Below are positions 32,975-44,579 of a DNA stretch of 64,000 nt, piece by piece. The position numbers and the translations under genes were made by a program. Position 1 is the first letter of the stretch. Each line of letters opens with the position of its first letter. Source of the DNA: Haemaphysalis longicornis (Eukaryota > Arthropoda > Arachnida > Ixodida > Ixodidae); assembly GCA_013339765.2 (NCBI GenBank), contig CM023454.1, forward strand, positions 147,373,603-147,437,602, given 5' to 3'. The notes under the pieces were generated by a model, which worked only from the letters and a program-made list of their open reading frames with translations, did no database searches and was not told the origin of the DNA.

Positions 32975-33230
32975 CTTTTACTCCTTTACTATTCAAATGA
33001 CTGAGGAACAGTTTGGGCGAGACGGGCTGTCTGTTGGCCAATCAGTTGTTACTGAAGCACTGAAGATTACTCCTCCGACAAGTTTGCTGCCTAAACTGTG
33101 AAACTACCGCGCAACAAAGCGAGAGAGGACGAATGCTCGCGGCAAACCACAAGTGACGTAACGCGTTTTTTTTTAATTCATTGCAGTCAAAGCATACCAC
33201 TAAGGTCTACAGGTTCACCAACACGCAATC

Positions 33231-33605
33231 GTGGAGCGTTTAGGTGGTATTCATTGAAAAGTTCAGTCGCCAATTTCTTCGCTCGGCAACACTGGAAACG
33301 GCCGCAGACATGGCCGATGAGCCACGGACATGGCGCAGCTTGGGCCACTGCGCCCGCACGGCGAAGAAAAAAAAAACACCGGCGTGCGTCTGCTCCGTTT
33401 CAACCCAATTTTCAACGGTGGTGTCAACAGAGATGTTATTAATCGAACTCGAGGCGATACTTTGCGTTCGGTGAGGTAGCGTTTGTTAAGGTGCAACACA
33501 GTCATGTGCTTAGTACGGACAAGTACCGCCATCCCGCGGAGCCCGACGTAACGAGTGACGGCGCACTCACACGGTTGCTGCATGCGCGCCCCGTCAGTGA
33601 ATACA
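33231..33605 (+). repeat. Dispersed repeat R1, copy 2
   Basis: It matches 22480-22857 in the same orientation, and then CGCACTCACACGGTTGCTGC matches the tail of copy 1. It lacks the 226-bp block of copy 1. It directly abuts the TIR element starting at 33626. Confidence 0.7.
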
Positions 33606-33625
33606 AGCATGGATGAATACAAGCA

Positions 33626-34990
33626 CGGCCGCTCGATGGGAACTAGGTTCCCATCATGGAGGAAGAAAATGTTAGGAGGCAGCATGACGTCAGGCGGCAC
33701 AGCTTTGGCAAGCCAACCTCCTCTGACGCCGCATTCTCCTCTCCTCGGGCTCCTCCCGCGCAATGCATTATGGAAGATGCACCACTCTCAGGCCCGCGGT
33801 AGCATTTAGTGGCTCCGGCTGGCTGCCGGTGGAGGAGGAGGCGAGTGGCGTTGCCGAAGGCGCCGTACGCGATTTTTCGCCAGCGTTGCGCTCCCACCCT
33901 CGTATCCCTCGTATCGTGGAAGTACTGTCGCTGTTCAAAGCGACACGATACGTAGATCCCATGCTCACGGAGCACCTTCACGAGCTGCGAGCCGAATTTG
34001 ACGCTTATCGCTGGAACCACGACCGGCTTTGCTCGAACGCGCCGCTGTAAACATTCACAAGCACGGAGCGGCCTACGGGTGCGTGGTGTTTGCCAGGTGT
34101 GCTTTGACGATTGCGTTTCCAATTTTGCTGGGAGTTATCGCGCCACCTTCCCTTTACATCACAGCGCTGTAACGAGTGTCCCATCAGCTGAGAGGTTGTG
34201 CGAGAAGCTTTGGTTTCGCTCGCGTGCGCATTTGCATACATTCGCCTTATCGGTGCTCCGGCATGGTGGCACGTTGTACATGCCACAATTGTCGTGACGA
34301 TGTCTGTTTTGCGTTGCTGTCTCCTTCAGTGCATTAGAAAAGAAAAGGTGCAGAACCACTGACGTTGGGTGCGGGCGCGGGAAGAACAAATCATTTTCCG
34401 CCTCGCGTCGCAGGCAGAACGCGGGCTGGTTGTCCGAGTACTGCTCAATCCGTGCGATAGGTATATGGGTAACGAACGCTAAATTACGCCTGGGAGGTGA
34501 AAATATAAAATTACCAGAATCAAGGAAGTGAGGTGTGTTTGTGAAATAAAATGTGAGGCACGGATGACGTACTCTGACATCGCTTTTGCACTGCGGCGGA
34601 ACACGACACTTCGACTGCGGCGCACTTCGACGGATCCCAGAGCTCAATAAATAAAGATGTTTTCTGTCTCTCCCGTCCGAACACTTTGCCTGCACGATCA
34701 GCCCGCTGCGCGTTTAGGGTTGCAGGCAGCGCTGCGCGCAACGCCCGGACGGGGACTCGTCGCCGAAACCCGAATACCCGGACGGCCCGGCAACCAAACG
34801 GAACGACGCAGCATAGCGCGGGCAGGCGGGCGGCCGCGTGAGGCGCAAAGAACTACCGCTTGCCTATCACGTGAGGCAGGGCATCTCCCATCAGTCTTTC
34901 CTTTTTATTTTTTATGACTAGGCTTCACGATAGTCACGCGACGCTCCCTCCTAAACTTTTCCTTCCTCCATAGTTCCCATCGAGCGGCCG
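33626..34990. mobile_element. TIR element with 9-bp target duplication (MULE-like?)
   Basis: The left end CGGCCGCTCGATGGGAACTA is followed after a 10-bp extra block by ATGGAGGAAG. It matches the reverse complement of the right end, TAGTTCCCATCGAGCGGCCG preceded by CTTCCTCCA. ATACAAGCA flanks the left end (33617-33625) and recurs two bases beyond the right end. Inside is a short frame (33763-34050) ending VDPMLTEHLHELRAEFDAYR plus a tail, with no known domain, and a tandem AATAAATAAA at about 34646. The 9-bp duplication suggests a Mutator-like element but is not proof. Confidence 0.55.
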
Positions 34991-35513
34991 TGATACAAGC
35001 AACAAGGGAATCCCTTTAAGGCATTTAGTATAGAGTGGCATGGTTTGGACCCAAAAGCAGACAGCTGCGTTTTTGCGCTTCCGAGTACACAGAACGATTG
35101 GCTGACAAGCCAGAGCAGAGAAGCATGGCCACAGTTTGGCGGGAGTGTTGCACACACAGCCGCGAATCTTCGCGTTGGCAGCCCACAACACCCCAGCAGT
35201 TTGTCGTGCAATAGTGTAACCTGTGAAGGCTATGTGGCTATGAAATCAACACACACACACGACGGAACTGGAATCGCATTTCATACCCCTGCCCCCCAAC
35301 AAATACGAGGTCTGCCCGCCATGAAGCAAGAACGGCCATTTGGCCCCTGCAAACCACAAAGGTAGTTCAGATCCTTCTGCAACGGGAAAAAAAAAAAAAA
35401 AACACATGGTCAGCGGGCCTGCATACACGACTCGCGTTAATTCACAGACCGCACAGAGAAAGAAAACTTTCACGCTTTCACTAGGCATTGGACTCGCTGT
35501 ACAGGCCTAAATT

Positions 35514-35720
35514 TTACCGGGTAACAAACGCAAAATACGCATCGGCAAAAATGGCCCAGCCGGCGATCAGACCATACGGCCCGTCGTTTTCAACGATGTC
35601 AGCTTCGGGTAGGATGGCACAAACAGCTCCGGAAAGCAGCCAACAGGCTTGTCGTTTTACCGACCCATGGCACCTGCCCGCGCGCCTTCCCTGCTCGATG
35701 ATGAACTGAAGCACATCCAA
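35514..35720 (-). CDS. Short ORF with hydrophobic C-terminus, unknown
   Basis: The minus strand encodes 68 residues beginning MDVLQFIIEQGRRAG. The second half contains a hydrophobic stretch WLLSGAVCAILP, then DGPYGLIAGWAIFADAYFAF, consistent with one or two membrane segments, and ends TR-stop. The varied, non-low-complexity composition is more protein-like than its surroundings. It could be a terminal exon (a CAG occurs just inside the start) or chance. I do not recognise the family. Confidence 0.3.
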   Translation of the reverse strand: MDVLQFIIEQGRRAGRCHGSVKRQACWLLSGAVCAILPEADIVENDGPYGLIAGWAIFADAYFAFVTR

Positions 35721-35724
35721 GTTG

Positions 35725-36880
35725 CCACATTAATCTGTAAACTTGCATTCCAGTTTCAAGCCACAACTAGAAGAAAGTTATGGAGGCACGTGATAGTAAA
35801 ACGGAGGGCCATAACTATCGGCGACTCGTCGCTTTGCCTGCGCAGAAATCAGGCGGCGTGTCTGGACCTGTTTCAATCGGAATGCGACAGTGCGCTGTTG
35901 GATGTATAGCTCGGTGTCTTTTGCTGGATAAACACAGTTGTGAGTGAGCGCCCGTCCTCCCTGTTCTCTGTCGGTCTCGCGTCTATTCTTCCCGCTCTTT
36001 TTACGACAACTGGGACGGCGCATAGGTCCGCTCGCGGCTTCATTAGTCGTCCCGCCGACTCTCGTCCCCATAGCAACAAATCATTCGCCTGCGTGCGCGT
36101 CAGTTTCCCATCGTGTGCGTGATCGAGTGGTTTCCCTCGCTCGCCACAGAAGGCATCCAATGGAGCACAGCCTTCGCGCCTTGCAATATTTAAAGCAGCC
36201 GCCACTAAGCGAGAAGCGCACACAGACAATCAACTAAATTACGCGAGTAAAGAGGAACACTTGCAAGAAAAAGAATACCGTGTTTGTTTGATAAGTACGA
36301 TAAAAATACGTTCAACGCCACTTATGAAAAAAAAAAGAAAAGGCCGCCATCTCGCCCTGAGAAAGTGGACGCCCAGCGAAGCTGTTGTAAGCCACTCACT
36401 ACCCATGCCGATGGGGGAGGGTGTGAAACCTTCCTCGTCGCCTCTGCGGGCTTGTTTGCGCTCGGCGTCTTCGGCGAGAACTGCTCGGTCCTGCTTGCGC
36501 TTGCCTGACGCATGCGCTTGCCCTCGAATGAGGTACGTCAACCCTTGCAAACCCAATCTTTACGAGGAACACATATGGGCGGTTTATTGTTCATCATGCG
36601 GTTTCGATCCTTGTTTCGTGTTTTTTTCTTTTCTAGTGAATGCTGAGCTCTATGCTGCATTCCTGTTTAGCCTGACGCACGCGCTCGTCGTCTTGGCCGA
36701 GGACTACTGGGTCCTGTCTGAGGTTTTTTTGTGGTTGTTTGTTTACGACACGTAATTTCCGATCAACGAGAGGCTGACATCATTGCTGTAAATTAATTTT
36801 ATTTTTTAACGCACGTTTACCTCCAGGTTCGCATTCTGGTTTCACCGAGCATTTAAGTTTGACAAACTCCTGCGACGATA
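35725..36880. other. Unassigned
   Basis: Frames up to 164 codons are present (36261-36755) but are Arg/Ser-rich, lack domain signatures and overlap opposite-strand frames. An A run occurs near 36327. No gene is supported. Confidence 0.35.
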
Positions 36881-36896
36881 CTTAAATTCAACAAAG

Positions 36897-37118
36897 ACCC
36901 GCCGCGGTGGCTCAGTGGCTAGGCTTGCGCTGCTGAGCGAGGTCGGGGTTCGATTGCGGGCGGCCGTTTTCTGAGAGGCGAAAAGCAAAAACGTGCTACG
37001 AATTTCGCCACGTTAAGACCCCAGTGGTCAAAATTAATCCGCAGCCTCCACTACGGCGCGCCGCATTCTGCGTTGCGTCGGCGCGTTAAACCCTACAATC
37101 AATCAATCAATCAATCAA
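36897..37118 (+). mobile_element. tRNA-derived SINE with perfect target duplication
   Basis: It runs from the CCGCCGCGGTGGCTCAGTGG head (A-box-like TGGCTCAGTGG, B box GGTTCGATTGC) through CTCCACTACGGCGCGCC to a (CAAT)n tail at 37096-37118. It is flanked by an exact 15-bp duplication, TTAAATTCAACAAAG, at 36882-36896 and 37119-37133. The perfect duplication indicates recent insertion. Such SINEs are transcribed by RNA polymerase III and mobilised by a LINE. Confidence 0.9.
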
Positions 37119-37133
37119 TTAAATTCAACAAAG

Positions 37134-40100
37134 TGCACAGTGACTGCGGTAATTTAATCTTCAATTAAGCATAACTTTACCCGGCCCGATTAGTTGGAAG
37201 ACAATCACCCCGGCCAAATCCGGAGAATACCATGGCTGAGGAGCAACCTCAAAGCGAAATTCGCGCAAATTTTACTCTTGAGGTTTCTTCGGTTTCTCGC
37301 TGCCTACCCTAGATTGAAATGAGACAAGAGGCAGCGTTCCAACTGTCCGCCCCTCCAGGCGACCCCACAGGATTGTCTCCTTGCTTAGGGGAGAGGTTAC
37401 TCAAGAAGCCATGTGCAAACAACATATACCTCACACATAATCAACAAAGTGACCTGTCCCACACACTCTGACAGCCACTTTGCCACAAAAGCGAATCTAT
37501 GCATTGGGGACTTCTTCTCCGGCTGTTTCCGATAGGCGGGTCATGCAAAGCACCACAGAAGTCACAACTCGCACACCACGCACGCACGTCGACACAACAG
37601 GCAAAACTGTGTTAGTCCAAATCGGCACAACACTCTCAATTACGAGAAGCTTGGCGCGAGTGGTATTAACGACGGGGTCGACTCGAGCGGACTTGCCCCC
37701 GCGCGGCGCCTACACTGCCGTTCCCTCGTTGGCCTTAATTGCGCTCTCGCTACGAGTGCACTTGCCCTCCCACTCGAGTGGGTGCGCCACGACGCCTTTC
37801 ATGTGCCTTTGAGATATGCATTTCGTGCAACTCCTCCAAAACAAATCAATAGACCCCTCGAGGAATACTCACTGACCTCCCCTACCACTCCTCACCCGCG
37901 AAATCTTCAACAAACTAGCCACCAGCACAGCATACAGAGCGTACATCATTAAAGCGTTCACTTATCCTTGTCTCCTCTCTGGACGTACGCTCTGTCGACT
38001 ACATCCTCCCAAGAAACATGAAACGTCTCCCACGAGACTGCACCCAGTCCTCTAAATGTCGACCAGAACTACCCCATTTGGCGCAAAATGGAGCAGATTA
38101 CACCTAAATCGACAATTAAGCTGAAAGTTGGGCTTGTTCGCGTTGAACTAGCCCAAGTTGTGAATATGTGTTCCCCTCAATTGACAAGCGGTTATCTCTT
38201 AACAGGGCCGGCGACCGGTCTCATGGCCCTACAAATTCAGCAGACTGCAAATTCCCTCTTCTCACCCCCCCCCCCCCTTTTTTTTTTCACATCAGCTTTT
38301 CACCACCTGCTTCGATAACACGTTCTACTGCTACTCCCTCCCTTTCGAGCAATCATTACGTGCTTCGGACACGTGCGCACGTGGGGATTGTCAGAAGGGC
38401 TGCTCGCCAGATACGGGCGAAAAAACAAAACTGTTCCGCTCCGACACATAACACCTGCCCATGTGCGAGATTGGCAAGGGATGAATAACAACAGCGCGCT
38501 ACACGCTGCGACTGTAGGCGTCCTTGTTTGCTGGCTCGGGTGGTCAGACGGTGCATTTTCACATTCTCCAGATACCCGTCCGATTTCTCTGACAAAGAAC
38601 GGCCAGTGGTCGCTTTCTCCACCCTTCCTTGCGAGGGCACGAGTCCCCTCAGACGTGCTCCATTTTCGGGACACTGTTCGGCCTTAAGACCACACGCTTT
38701 ACGAGCCCGGCAAATACAAGCAAACAGGAGCCCGCGGAGCATCGGCGGTTGAAACAACTGCGTCCGGTCTGTCAAGTGTAGCAGACGGAACGCACTCGAG
38801 CCACGCTCGCACTGAAACGAATCATTCATCTCCGCAGTCTACCGTGACGAGAGCGCCATCGCCAAGTGTTGCATTGGGCTCTCCGCTCGTCTACCCTCTT
38901 CTTTTTTTTTTTTTTTTTCCCCATCCTTACGACGGTGGCAGTTCACGTTTTCTGTAGTCGTGCACAAATGAAATGAGAACACCAAAATATGTACCCGAAC
39001 ACGCGAACTCAACGAATACGAATAGTAGCGATAAAATAACGGCCCGGTAGTGGTACATTCAGAAGGACACATTTTCGAACTTTGTTCTGCAGTAATTAAG
39101 CTACGCGACAATTCCACTTGCACGGAAAGCCACCGCACTTTTTGTGTGTCCTGGTTCATATTGTCGTGTTCGCGTTTCACTTGTCCACGACTGTACCTTC
39201 CTCTGGTCATGGTCTGGAGTTCTTTGTTGTTGTTGTTTTAAATTAGCGCTATTCGCAATGCATTTGATGTTTGTACGCTTGGACGTTTTCTTTTTTTTTT
39301 TCGAAATTATTTTTGCAACGCTTCGGCTTCTACCTGATTGCAGGCAAAATTCGGATACCGATCCGCTGAACACACCATCAAAGAAAAGCAGCTCCAAGGT
39401 GCGAAAAACACACGTTTGCCCGCGCTTTCCCAGCATTCGGTTGTGACGATATTCAAGAATCAAAGCGTTCACCGAAGCGTAACTAATTATCCGTAAAATT
39501 AATGCTAGTTTTGTTTAAATAGCTTGACCAGACGCACCAAACGAGTTGGTGTTGTATACTTCACTCTAAGGCAAAAAGAACTAAAACAGGGACTAAAATA
39601 CAGCTGTTAGTCTTCGCGGGCAACAGTTCATCTTGAATGGGAGTATCTGTAGTAGAGTGTGTGCCGTGTGCACAAATGCGGACTAACTGTTCGTCCCCGC
39701 CGATAATAACGGGAAGACGAAACGCGTGCAGTTAGTCTCTTTGCTGCGTCGTTAATCCCCTAATGCGTCGTCGTTTCCATTTCGCGCATATGTCTGGACA
39801 GTTTCAGATTTCCAAAACACAAGTCATTGCAGTCAGTGGGTCCTTTAGATGGTGCCACGGGAGAAAATATCGATGTTAATTATAAGAAAATCGCCTAGGG
39901 TTAGTAGAGCGGCGGGTAATGGCAAGGAGCGGCGATGCGTGATCGACGACGCTTCTCGGCGAGGTTATGTTGATACGCTGTGTTGCATATGATTCGGGCG
40001 AGGTAATAACGGCCAATGAAAGATTTCAAGCCCGTAAACAATAACACTAATCTTAGTGACAAGAGCAAACGTTGATCTCACGCGTAATGAATACGTATGT

Positions 40101-40588
40101 TTCACAGACGAGAAAAAACGCATTAGTTGCTGATGACAACTGCAAAATAAAAATGCTCAGGTAAGCGTCTTGAAGTTATCTTTTACACTCGGTACATAAT
40201 TGCCTTGTGCACCAAAGCTATAGTATATGACAATGCTGCGACTGCTGTAAAACCCAGTTGCACCTCCCAGTCCCGATCGTCTAGCGACGCTAACTTGAAG
40301 GATTCAGGCTAAGCAACACCTAATTTGATTTGGCTGATGCAGGAAAATATGGTCTCTTTCCCTGTTGTGACGCTCACACAGACGACCGCTTTCACACACG
40401 ATACCTAGAGCAGTTAACGCATGTATCGAACACTAAGAATACACTTAGTTTGCGCTAATTTGTGCGGAAAGAAATCAGTCGTCCGATAACCCAGCCATCT
40501 ATCTCAACAGGCGACGAGTTGATTGCTCTTTACGAGAAAAAAAACTGATTGTGAGGCTGTACTTAGAATCGAAATGAGCAATGGTCCC
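37134..40588. other. Unassigned 3.4-kb stretch
   Basis: No domain or repeat end can be supported. It holds a C run followed by a T run (38265-38287), a T run (38902-38919), a short A-free frame 38300-38674 with no homology I recognise, and a small inverted pair AGTTAGTC/GACTAACTG near 39681-39737. Confidence 0.4.
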
Positions 40589-41284
40589 TCAAGTTAGCAA
40601 AGCGCAAATCGCGGTCACGGTCGCTTGCACGGATAGAAATTCCGGCACCAGTTGCAAGGAAACCATCACCTGGCACAGCACTACACGCTGTATACTTGAA
40701 AAGTATCTACCCGACCATCCGTCCGGCGGCGTGGTGTAGTAGTTCCTACACCTGTTAGATTTCAGGATGGAGATCTGACGAATGATTTCGTTGGCGATGG
40801 TATTGGTCGACGTGGGACATTTTAGAATCTGTAGGGTTTCGAAAGAGTCCGTCAGGATGCGTATCTGGGAAGGCACGGAGGAGTGAAAATCAAACATGAG
40901 GTAGTCTATGGCTTGAATGATAGCATGAAGTTCCGCTTCGAGGTTGGTAGCACATGGAATATTAAGGGATCGTTTGTCTTGGATGGAAGGGAGGTCAGGT
41001 GAAGCCCATGCGGTGCCAACTAGCGGAGGAGAAATGCTCGCGTCGGTGAAAATGTCGATTTCGTGGGAAAGTTTACTGTTTCGGAGAGCGTTGATGCGGG
41101 CAGCGCGGACGGGGCGGGCGTTACGCGGGACGGGATGGGTGGCCGTTGAGTCCGTGACAGAAGGGCGGCTCCACGGAGCCAGAGGCGATAGGATGTCGGG
41201 GGGTTCTGGTGGCTTGAGATTGTCCCAGACGATGATAGAGACACCTTGATGAGTTAATGTGCGCTTATGAAGGGATTGATTCAC
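40589..41284 (-). pseudogene. I-clade LINE RNase H fragment
   Basis: A 231-codon minus frame carries 'PVPRN..PVR.ARINAL' (the linker before RNase H in I-type LINEs), then DIFTDAS (catalytic Asp81), NLEAELHAI (catalytic Glu) and ILTDSFETLQIL (catalytic Asp146). The terminal His/Asp motif of RNase H is lost: after about residue 175 the sequence becomes unrelated. RNase H in these elements removes the RNA template during reverse transcription. This copy is separate from the one at 49.9-56.1 kb and from that at 1-720. Confidence 0.7.
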
Positions 41285-41619
41285 TTATGATTGACTAATT
41301 GATTATTGATTGACTAATGAACACCACCGGCAGCAGTTTATGTGGAGATAAAAAGAATCCAAATAAACGCTCCTGGACGATTTTTTCTCAGGGAGCACCG
41401 GACACACTCCAAACATGTCTAATGGCGATTTTGGTGCTCGTCTATTGTAGGTGCAACACACATGAAACTTCCCACTCCGGTCTTACAAATTCGCAGTAAG
41501 GTTACCGCGCTTCAGATATGAAAATAGAAAGTTACTCACATGCAGGGACGTAATTCAATGTCTTGCATAAGAAGTAGCGTCGAAAAGAACAATAAATATG
41601 CCTTTAATGAAAGCTGATT

Positions 41620-42335
41620 TAATATTAGTTTATTTAAAATACCTTACAGGCCCCTTTGCAGGGAATTAAGTAAGGGGGTTACAAAAAGTGAAGCTTTGCA
41701 GATCATACAGCACAAATATGCGAGTAAAAATACACAAGAGAACAAGTAATGACCACGAGGTTCGCAATCCAAGCTTAGGTCGGAAGATGATAACAAGAAA
41801 AAAAAACGAAAACCAACAGTGTAGTCACACACGAAATCTACGCACAGGAATTACAAAGTATGCCGAAGGCAACAAGGGTAGTAGATAAAGGAAACAACCA
41901 AAGATAGCCAAGTATGTGGACGCGACGCACAAATCAGTTGCGGTGTTAAAAATACGCATAAGGGAAAATCACAGGAAATAACACGGAGACTAATCACCTG
42001 CGTAAAAACATCTACACTATAAAAAATATAGTCGGACACAAAGTGCGACACTACAAAGTAAAATAAACAACCACACATAAATAAAAAGTAATCCGGAAAC
42101 AAGAAAAACAAGTGCCGTGGTACCGAAAGGACCGATTCTTTGGTTCTTCAAGCATAAAAAAGATGAGTACATAACAAAGTTGCAGGATATGGCAGAACAG
42201 AAAAAAAAAAGTAGAATGAATGAAAAAAATGTGAAAACTATAAGTGGGAAAAAAATGCCCGAATGCATAGTCGCAACTAAGAACAGTCCCTTGCTTGAGC
42301 TCAGTAAGAGATGTATATCAATGTTGGAGTCAGAC
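41620..42335 (-). mobile_element. LINE 3' UTR (probable)
   Basis: On the minus strand the right-to-left sequence ends CCCTGCAAAGGGGCCTGTAA then GGTATTTTAAATAAA. It is T-rich and non-coding, with the GGGGCCTGTAAGGTATT-AATAAA end typical of arthropod LINE tails. The upstream T-rich portion is open by composition only. Confidence 0.35.
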
Positions 42336-42337
42336 GG

Positions 42338-42367
42338 ACCCGTTTTTCCGTGACCCGTTTTTCCGTG
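42338..42367. repeat. 15-bp tandem dimer GACCCGTTTTTCCGT
   Basis: Two exact copies of GACCCGTTTTTCCGT. It resembles the foldback unit GGGACCATTTTTTCC found at 48383-48484 in length and layout (GACC, T run, CC). Confidence 0.6.
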
Positions 42368-42459
42368 TTGGCAATGTTGGAGCGCCGTTCCACGGAAGCG
42401 CTTGATGGTACTGGCATGTCGTACTTGAAGAAAATTTGGTTCAGTCCCTCGAAGTTTTT

Positions 42460-42674
42460 CATCTGCGACAGCGGGTAGTCGACTGGTACCGTACCAGCAG
42501 GTACCGCGACATTTCATCCTTTGCCTCGGCTGGAAGGATTTGCTGGCCAAAGGAAAATAAATCCTCGGGCGTGAACGAGCAGGCAAAACCTGCGCTGAAT
42601 GGCTCGGTCACCGCAGCCAGCTCTGTCTTTATGTAGTTGTCGCCTGGTCTCGCATAGAACTGTCTGGAATCCAT
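42460..42674 (-). CDS. ORF start of an unclassified element
   Basis: A 71-codon minus frame begins MDSRQFYARPGDNYIKTELA and contains FTPEDLFSFGQQILPAEAKD. Upstream on the minus strand are a TCACCGG repeat and CTTGTCACCACTTGTTTAAT. The layout (leader, then an ORF with acidic/Gln-rich helices) could be the start of a retroelement gag-like ORF, but no diagnostic motif is present and stops follow. Confidence 0.25.
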
Positions 42675-43051
42675 GATAGCTTAAGCCTTGGGATTAAACA
42701 AGTGGTGACAAGGAGATCGCGCTTTCCTTTGAGGGGTCCAAACCTGCGATCCCGAACAATTCCCGGTAACCCGGTGACCCTGCAATACCGGTGACCCTTC
42801 GAATGACCTCACAGCGGGAGCAACTCCCTCGACGACAACGCACCCGCGGCGTGCCCGCAATAATGCGGTAATTACCCCTGACAATATACGGTGGTTTCAC
42901 AGCGCCGTCCGGAACCGTTCCCCGGCAGGCGACAATTCTGTCGGCCAGACGCGCATCCTGGCCTCCCCAGACAAACGATGAAAGTCGTACAAATCTCTTT
43001 CGACGTGTACGGGAAGGGGGGTTAGGTTTAACGCATCTCTTTTTACGTCAG

Positions 43052-43843
43052 TTGGCAAACCGCTTTCTGTTTTGGAGGGATGTAAAGGATCTCTTTTTGC
43101 GCACCGTTTGCAAAGTGAGATTAGGCAGGGTTTTGCCTGAGTTGTCCGTTACGACATTGTGTATGCCAGGTGGTATCCGTGGCTATCTAAAAGAAGTTGT
43201 GGACTCGTTACGTTTTCTATGCGCACGGTTTTCGTTAGAGTATTTGAGCGCAGTCACTAGGAAGAGACTGTATAACGATCTCTGCGACACTGTTTTTCCC
43301 ATTCCTATGTACAGAATTGCTCACTCGGCTGGCACGGGTCGAGATGTGTTAAAACGGGTTAAAAGAATGCCAGTTGCACCGGGATGTAAAACATTTTTCT
43401 TTCAACTACACACCGGGACACTTGTGAAAACGTGGATGCAAGAAAAGGGCCTTTTTATGCCGTGGGGTGAACAGTGTTGGTTATGCAACAAACCGGAAAC
43501 CATTGAACATGTTTTCATTGACTGTTGGGACGGGGTCTTCTTCTGGGATGTGCTGCAACGTACGCTGAAAAAAGATCTGCCAATCGATGCCCATGGTATT
43601 CGGTATTTGTCCGTTGAACATGATGATGATGGCGTCCCTCTAGATCTAATAATGTTACTAGGTCTGCACAGTATATGGAGATGCCGAATGGCAGTCCGCC
43701 ACTCGGACATTGATGCGCGGCCAGTAAATGAGTATTTCCGAGAGGCCATATTCTCTTTTCTTGAAGTTCAAAAGGCACGCCAATGTGTTCCAGACTGGTT
43801 ATCACAAGTGGAGGAGTTAACAAAAATGAAAATATTTTTGTAG
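43052..43843 (+). pseudogene. LINE ORF2 C-terminus with zf-RVT domain
   Basis: A 263-codon frame holds the reverse-transcriptase-associated zinc-binding domain: C142-x2-C145-x7-H153-x4-C158 in EQCWLCNKPETIEHVFIDCW, preceded by KTFFFQLHTGTLVKTW and followed by a helix-rich tail (LLGLHSIWRCRMAVRHSDID). The conserved order places it at the very C-terminus of a LINE polyprotein, in clades lacking RNase H. It has no stop or frameshift, but the upstream reverse transcriptase is absent because of 5' truncation. The zinc domain is thought to assist RNA or target binding. The first Met is simply the first ATG within the fragment. Confidence 0.75.
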
Positions 43844-43961
43844 TCAGCACTGTATCCTAGAGTGGAACAGTGATTTTATGCCTTAGTGTAATGGGTTTGT
43901 TTTGTTGTTGTGTATTATGTTTGTAACAGCGGTGTTTGTCTGGAAATAAAGAAAAAAAAAG
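43052..43961 (+). mobile_element. Non-LTR retrotransposon 3' end (zf-RVT type)
   Basis: It comprises the C-terminal coding region, an about 110-bp 3' UTR, AATAAA at 43945-43950 and a nine-A tail at 43952-43960. It is 5'-truncated. The coding part is uninterrupted, suggesting a relatively recent insertion. Confidence 0.75.
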
Positions 43962-44579
43962 TGAAAAGAATTCTCGCGGCTGCGCTGTTCACCCGTCGAA
44001 CGCCGCGTAAGCTCAACGGGCATGAAAGCAAGCACAAGCTGCGGCCCGCTGCGTGGTCATTCTTCTGTTTTTGGCCTTCGAGAAGGCACGTTCCACTGAA
44101 GGGCGGGCAAATTGGCCGGCTTTTATAGGAAGAGAAATACAGTAGCGACTCGGGGATTTACAAAACAGCCAATTCCTAGCGATGTAACGTATGCAGAAGG
44201 AACGCCGTTCCTGCCGTTCCTTCAAAAACCTAACGAGTTACCGTTACAGTTCCACTGACCATTAATGGAACGGTGGCGTTCCTCCGTTCGTCCAAAAAGA
44301 AACTAGTTCCAGGAACGCCGTTCCGTACAACACTGCATGAAGGACACACGCTTAGCTGAAAGGCCTGAAGTGTGCGCGCCGCCCCGCTCCTACCCCTCTT
44401 TTACCCCGACCCTCTCTTTAATCCCCTGCAAACCCCTTCCCCAGTGCCGGGTAGCAATCCGGGCTCTAAGCCTGGATAACCTTTCGCCTTTCCGTTCGCT
44501 TTCCTCCTCCTTCCTTGCTGCGTCACCGAATACCGCTCGTTCGACCGACGGCCGTTGACCGAAGCCACCGCCAAGAATT

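Larger units (their letters stand above)
31918..33000 (+). mobile_element. Jockey/CR1-like LINE, 3' half
   Basis: The element runs from the reverse-transcriptase catalytic block to the 3' UTR. After the coding part come TATA-rich repeats (32757-32830), an AATAAA at 32969-32974 and the presumed end near 33000. The 5' part falls in the distorted sequence upstream. Confidence 0.7.
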
